18,936 nucleotides of DNA from Porticoccus sp964608185 (GTDB lineage Bacteria > Pseudomonadota > Gammaproteobacteria > Pseudomonadales > Porticoccaceae): contig CAZSMR010000023.1 of NCBI GenBank assembly GCA_964608185.1, positions 1 through 18,936 of the forward strand, given 5' to 3'. Numbering within the stretch: the first letter of the stretch is position 1; every line of letters begins with the position of its first letter. Positions 15,730 to 18,936 of the stretch are shown here, piece by piece. The notes beneath the pieces are model-generated. The model worked only from the letters and a program-made list of their open reading frames with translations. It did not search any database and was not told the DNA's origin. Made by a program: the position numbers and the translations under genes.

Positions 15730-15758
15730 TTGTGATCTATCAAGTTTATGTGTAATGT
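15730..15758 (+). promoter_or_regulatory. Weak candidate promoter for adk
   Basis: TTGTGA and TAATGT are separated by 17 nt in the 111-nt mazG-adk gap, matching the sigma-70 consensus only partly. It is listed because the gap, the strong terminator after adk and the good adk ribosome site suggest adk has its own transcript. Confidence 0.2.
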
Positions 15759-15828
15759 TTGCGTCCCTATTTTATTGTATTACTTAATAGCTTAGTTTGT
15801 TTTTTCCTTCTATAAATGGAGATGTTAG

Positions 15829-16482
15829 ATGAGAATTATTCTTTTAGGGCCACCAGGTGCTGGAAAAGGCACGCAAGCAGCATATATAACAAAAAAATTT
15901 TCTATACCCCAAATTTCTACAGGTGATATGTTAAGAGCGGCAGTAAAAGCCGAATCAGAGCTAGGGCTAAAAGCTAAAGGTATCATGACCTCGGGTGGTT
16001 TAGTTTCTGACGACTTAATTATTGCTTTAGTTAAAGAACGGATTCAACAAAAAGACTGTGTTAATGGCTTTTTATTTGATGGTTTTCCGAGGACTATACC
16101 CCAGGCAGAAGCGTTAGTAACTGAGGGAATCGAAATAGACAAAATAATAGAAATTCACGTCGCAGATGAAGAAATTATTACTCGCTTAAGCGGTAGAAGG
16201 GTTCATGAAGATTCTGGTCGTGTTTATCATGTTAAGCACAATCCTCCCGCTAAAGATGGGTTAGATGATGTCACTGGAGAAGCGTTGATACAGCGTGAAG
16301 ATGATAAGGAGTCAACGGTACGCAATCGTCTTGAAGTCTATCATGATCAGACTATGCCTTTGGTAGGATTTTATCAAAACTTGTCATCAGGGCAGTCGAA
16401 CAATACGCTAACCTATAATCGTATTGATGGCGTCGGCCCGCTTAACGAAGTGCAAGAAAGACTTGAAGCAGCATTAGCTTGA
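15829..16482 (+). CDS. adk: Adenylate kinase
   Basis: A 217-residue enzyme that interconverts ATP + AMP and 2 ADP. The P-loop GPPGAGKGT is at 7-15, the AMP site STGDMLRAAV at 30-39, and the DGFPRT motif at 84-89. A long LID starts at GRRVHEDSGRVYHVKHNPP and ends before GEALIQREDD. The LID has no zinc-binding cysteines, as is usual for Gram-negative enzymes. GGAGATG upstream supports the ATG at 15829. Both neighbours found elsewhere next to adk (hemH in enterobacteria, tsaB in pseudomonads) follow here, after a terminator. Confidence 0.98.
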   Translation: MRIILLGPPGAGKGTQAAYITKKFSIPQISTGDMLRAAVKAESELGLKAKGIMTSGGLVSDDLIIALVKERIQQKDCVNGFLFDGFPRTIPQAEALVTEGIEIDKIIEIHVADEEIITRLSGRRVHEDSGRVYHVKHNPPAKDGLDDVTGEALIQREDDKESTVRNRLEVYHDQTMPLVGFYQNLSSGQSNNTLTYNRIDGVGPLNEVQERLEAALA

Positions 16483-16503
16483 TATTAACCTAGCAAGCAA
16501 TGC

Positions 16504-16531
16504 AAAATGGGCTCATTGAGCCCATTTTTTT
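16504..16531 (+). terminator. Intrinsic terminator after adk
   Basis: A perfect 11-bp stem is formed by AAAATGGGCTC (16504-16514) and its exact reverse complement (16518-16528), with a 3-nt loop. The run of Ts from 16525 continues to 16531. The core GGGCTC/GAGCCC is the most GC-rich hairpin in the window. It starts 22 nt after the adk stop and ends 27 nt before the hemH ATG. Confidence 0.9.
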
Positions 16532-16558
16532 ATTCTTCTAAGGAAATTTATACTTGTT

Positions 16559-17578
16559 ATGAAAAAAACTGCTGTTATTTTAGTAAATCTTGGTACGCCT
16601 GAGACACCTAGTCCTAAAGGAATTTCTGATTTTTTAAAGCTCTTCCTATCTGACTGTCGTGTCGTTGAGATTCCTAGATTAATCTGGTGGCCAATCTTAA
16701 GGTTGATTGTAATCCCTTTGCGCGCAAAGAAAGTAGCCAAAGCGTACCAAGAAATTTGGTGGGAAGGCTGCAAAACTGAATGTGATGAAGATTGTAGAAG
16801 TAAATGTAAAGGCTCACCTATAAGAGTTATAACTGCTCGACAAGTCATAGCATTGCAAGAAGAACTCTCAGTGAATTTGGGTACCAAGGCTCCTTTAGTT
16901 GTTAGCGCAGTAACATATGGAGAGCCTTCTATTAGTAACATCATAAGTGATCTAAAAACAAAAGAAATAGAACACTTTGTTATATTACCTATGTACCCTC
17001 AGTACTCAGGTTCAACAACTGGCGCTATATATGATCAAATATCCACCATGAATCACAAGTCTAGAAATGTATCTGATGTCACTATTATAAAGTCATACTC
17101 AACTCATACTGGGTACATTGACTCCTTAGAAAAAAGTATTAAGTCCCATTGGAAAAAACACGGGAAAAAAGAAAAGCTACTCATGTCTTTTCATGGAATA
17201 CCTCAAGAGTATTCTGACAAAGGAGACCCATATGGGGAACATTGCAAATCTACTGCAAACGCACTAGCAAGCAGGTTAAGTCTAAAGGAATCCGATTGGT
17301 CTATGGGATTTCAGTCAAGATTTGGTCCAAAAAAATGGCTACAACCATATATTGATGATCAACTCCTTGATTGTATAAAAGATGGAGTCAAATCTGTTGA
17401 TATTATCAGCCCTGCCTTCACTGCAGACTGTCTAGAAACTCTCGAGGAGTTAAATATAGGTTATAGAGAATTATTTATAGAGGCCGGTGGAAAAGACTAC
17501 AGCTATATACCTTGTGTTAATGATTCATCATTATTTATATCTGCTCTAGCAGACATAATTAACCAAAGACTTCACTAG
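16559..17578 (+). CDS. hemH: Ferrochelatase with an internal four-cysteine cluster
   Basis: A 339-residue enzyme inserting Fe2+ into protoporphyrin IX, the last step of protohaem synthesis. The N-terminus VILVNLGTPETP (6-17), LPMYPQYSGSTTG (143-155), catalytic His212 in SFHGIP and SPAFTADCLETLEEL are all family hallmarks. The unusual part is at 69-85. Where simpler ferrochelatases read directly from the IW segment into GSP, this one inserts a stretch with Cys71, Cys75, Cys79 and Cys83, each separated by three residues. This resembles the class of bacterial ferrochelatases (described for Myxococcus) whose [2Fe-2S] cluster is held by four cysteines within a short internal segment; cluster binding here is inferred. 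The ribosome site (AGGA) is unusually far, 14 nt, from the ATG. The start lies 27 nt after a terminator. Confidence 0.96.
   Translation: MKKTAVILVNLGTPETPSPKGISDFLKLFLSDCRVVEIPRLIWWPILRLIVIPLRAKKVAKAYQEIWWEGCKTECDEDCRSKCKGSPIRVITARQVIALQEELSVNLGTKAPLVVSAVTYGEPSISNIISDLKTKEIEHFVILPMYPQYSGSTTGAIYDQISTMNHKSRNVSDVTIIKSYSTHTGYIDSLEKSIKSHWKKHGKKEKLLMSFHGIPQEYSDKGDPYGEHCKSTANALASRLSLKESDWSMGFQSRFGPKKWLQPYIDDQLLDCIKDGVKSVDIISPAFTADCLETLEELNIGYRELFIEAGGKDYSYIPCVNDSSLFISALADIINQRLH
16769..16807 (+). other. Cx3Cx3Cx3C insertion coding segment in hemH (putative [2Fe-2S] site)
   Basis: Codons 71-83 of hemH encode four Cys at exact four-residue intervals with charged residues between them (KTE, DED, RSK). 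The following KGSP rejoins the normal ferrochelatase alignment. Known ferrochelatase clusters either use three C-terminal Cys plus one internal, or four in one internal segment; this fits the second type. Confidence 0.6.
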
Positions 17579-17582
17579 CACA

Positions 17583-18257
17583 GTGAACATTCTAGCGATT
17601 GATACAACTACAACAGCATGCTCGGCCGCACTCCATACAGGCAGAGATCTAATTGCAAAATGTAAAATAATAGAAAGAAGCCACACTAAACTAATATTAC
17701 CAATGATCGATGAGGTGCTTAGCGACGGTGGCTTAACGTTATCTCAAATAACTTGTATTGCTTTCACCGCTGGACCAGGCTCATTCACTGGTATACGTAT
17801 TGGATTTGGGGTTGTCCAAGGTTTAGCTTTTGGAGCAGATATACCAGTTTTGCCTGTATCTAGCTTAGAAACTCTAGCCTATACAGCTATTAGAAAACTT
17901 CAAATAAAAAACAATACTTACATAGTTCCAATGCTAGATGCTCGAATGAGTGAAATATATTGGGCCCAATTTAGTTACGATTCTGGTATTTTAATACGCG
18001 CTAATCCTGACTGTGTTTCTGCTCCAGAAACTCTTAAAAACGAGATAACAAATCGAAGTATTATGATCGGTGATGGACTTAATTATAACGAACGAATATC
18101 TAAAGAATTTACAGATGCTGAACATATCAATTTATACCCCGAAGCACAGGATGTCTTCAATATAGCGCAGCCTTTAATTAGAGAAAATGCAGTGATCGAC
18201 ATACGAAACGCTAACCCAATATATTTAAGAAATCAGATTATNNNNNNNNNNAATTAG
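17583..18257 (+). CDS. tsaB: tRNA threonylcarbamoyladenosine synthesis protein TsaB (3' end interrupted by N gap)
   Basis: The non-catalytic partner of TsaD in the complex that makes t6A37 on ANN-decoding tRNAs. The ASKHA-type start MNILAIDTTTTACSAAL, SHTKLILPMIDEVL and AGPGSFTGIRIG (63-74) identify it, with PMLDARMSEIYWA and the end-of-protein text NPIYLRNQI. GTG at 17583 is the start, 4 nt after the hemH stop, implying coupling. Ten Ns at 18242-18251 hide four codons; after them the same frame gives Asn and TAG (18255-18257). Family members end within a few residues of YLRN, so the frame may be right, but the true gap length is unknown. Confidence 0.93.
   Translation: MNILAIDTTTTACSAALHTGRDLIAKCKIIERSHTKLILPMIDEVLSDGGLTLSQITCIAFTAGPGSFTGIRIGFGVVQGLAFGADIPVLPVSSLETLAYTAIRKLQIKNNTYIVPMLDARMSEIYWAQFSYDSGILIRANPDCVSAPETLKNEITNRSIMIGDGLNYNERISKEFTDAEHINLYPEAQDVFNIAQPLIRENAVIDIRNANPIYLRNQIXXXXN
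18242..18251. other. Assembly gap (run of 10 N)
   Basis: Ten consecutive undetermined bases in the last codons of tsaB. The exact length of ten looks like a scaffolding placeholder, not ten ambiguous calls, so real sequence of unknown length may be missing between tsaB and uppP. Confidence 0.9.
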
Positions 18258-18279
18258 AAGAGGGGAGGACGTTAACTCA

Positions 18280-18936
18280 GTGGAACTACTAAATCTCATA
18301 TTACTAGCTGCAATACAGGGATTAACTGAGTTTCTACCTGTATCTAGCTCAGCACATCTAATTTTACCGTCGATTTTACTAGGATGGAAAGATCAAGGAT
18401 TGGCTTTTGATGTATCTGTCCATTTAGGCTCACTAGCAGCTGTAATTATTTATTTTTATAGTGATTTAAAACACCTGACCATTAACTGGCTACATAGCCT
18501 TAAAGATGGAGAGAGTTCACCAGAGAGTAGACTAGCTTGGTGTATAATTTTGTCCACAATTCCTGCTAGTTTAGTTGGGCTAGCTCTTGGCAGCTTAATT
18601 GAATTGCATCTAAGAACGATCCTTGTAATTGCAATTACTACTATTATTTTTGGTTTAGCCCTAGGGTACGCGGACTACAAAAACATTGGATCAAAAGATA
18701 TATATAAATTTACCTGGAAATCTGCATTATTTGTAGGATTCGCACAAGTGCTTGCTCTGATTCCTGGCACATCTAGATCAGGTATAACTATTACAGCCGC
18801 ACTTTTGCTGGGGTTTGAAAGAACTGCTGCAGCTAAATTTTCTTTTTTTATTGCTATCCCAATAATTTTTTTAAGTGGAGCCTATAAAGGAGTTCAACTT
18901 TCCATGGAATTAGCTGTTAATTGGCTAGAACTATCT
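18280..18936 (+). CDS. uppP: Undecaprenyl-diphosphatase (partial, 3' end outside window)
   Basis: The first 219 residues of the BacA/UppP-type integral membrane phosphatase that recycles undecaprenyl pyrophosphate to the lipid carrier used for peptidoglycan and O-antigen, and that can confer bacitracin tolerance. Both catalytic motifs are present: GLTEFLPVSSSAH (14-26) and PGTSRSG (162-168), among several hydrophobic helices. The family is usually about 265-275 residues, so only the last ~50 are missing. The start is GTG 18280, with a strong purine-rich ribosome site, AGGGGAGGA, at 18261-18269. It lies 22 nt after the presumed tsaB stop and probably shares its transcript, subject to the N gap. 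Confidence 0.95.
   Translation, partial: MELLNLILLAAIQGLTEFLPVSSSAHLILPSILLGWKDQGLAFDVSVHLGSLAAVIIYFYSDLKHLTINWLHSLKDGESSPESRLAWCIILSTIPASLVGLALGSLIELHLRTILVIAITTIIFGLALGYADYKNIGSKDIYKFTWKSALFVGFAQVLALIPGTSRSGITITAALLLGFERTAAAKFSFFIAIPIIFLSGAYKGVQLSMELAVNWLELS

Noticed and set aside
15375..15743. 122-codon open frame antisense to mazG
   Set aside because: Ser/Leu-rich composition expected of antisense to an acidic helical protein; mazG on the other strand is complete and conserved.
16513..16944. 143-codon open frame antisense to the 5' part of hemH
   Set aside because: It runs through the adk terminator and opposite conserved ferrochelatase motifs; no recognisable domain.
1..18936. A defence island, prophage, CRISPR array, insertion sequence or biosynthetic cluster
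   Set aside because: I found no direct repeats with regular spacers, transposase or integrase motifs, or cargo genes; nearly all the coding space is conserved housekeeping genes.

Overview
The window is 18.9 kb of visibly AT-rich chromosomal DNA from a gammaproteobacterium. Three things support this. The single-chain PurL carries a fused glutaminase domain. The order is ygfZ / sdhE / nadB / rpoE-rseA-lepA-lepB-rnc-era-recO-acpS, with ygfZ and sdhE divergent, sdhE and nadB convergent, and nadB and rpoE divergent. CysM, MazG, RseA and YciB are of the gammaproteobacterial type. Short gaps, AT-richness and the absence of several genes normally found at these loci suggest a streamlined, possibly marine, free-living lineage; that is inference and I cannot name a genus. 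A run of ten Ns at 18242-18251 indicates a scaffolded assembly.

Layout. 1-560 is the 3' end of purL (plus). A minus-strand respiratory/membrane block follows: a small c-type cytochrome (589-894), COX15-type haem A synthase (980-2047) and the YciB septation protein (2177-2710). Plus-strand ung (2854-3588) overlaps a convergent PGPGW-type membrane protein gene (3554-3985), which is followed on the minus strand by ygfZ (4018-5001). sdhE (plus, 5104-5361) and nadB (minus, 5374-6987) converge. From 7146 onward everything is on the plus strand: rpoE, rseA, lepA, lepB, rnc, era, recO, acpS, cysM, mazG, adk, a clear intrinsic terminator, hemH, tsaB and a partial uppP running off the end.

How the genes relate. 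CtaA makes haem A for a cytochrome oxidase and HemH makes protohaem, its precursor. SdhE flavinylates succinate dehydrogenase, and YgfZ supports Fe-S enzyme maturation or repair. NadB starts de novo NAD synthesis with a FAD enzyme. RpoE/RseA is an envelope-stress sigma/anti-sigma pair. LepA, RNase III and Era form a ribosome/translation block, with LepB for protein export. AcpS, UppP and YciB serve lipid and envelope biogenesis. CysM makes cysteine. MazG and Adk act on nucleotides, TsaB on tRNA t6A.

I see no CRISPR array, tRNA, rRNA, insertion sequence, prophage, toxin-antitoxin pair or defence island, and no gene-free stretch over 160 bases. I did not find a convincing undescribed system. 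The most interesting points are the evenly spaced four-cysteine insertion in ferrochelatase, the loss of intervening genes at conserved loci (no rseB/mucD, no pdxJ, cysM overlapping mazG with no rlmD-relA between), and a possible leader structure that would occlude the lepA start.
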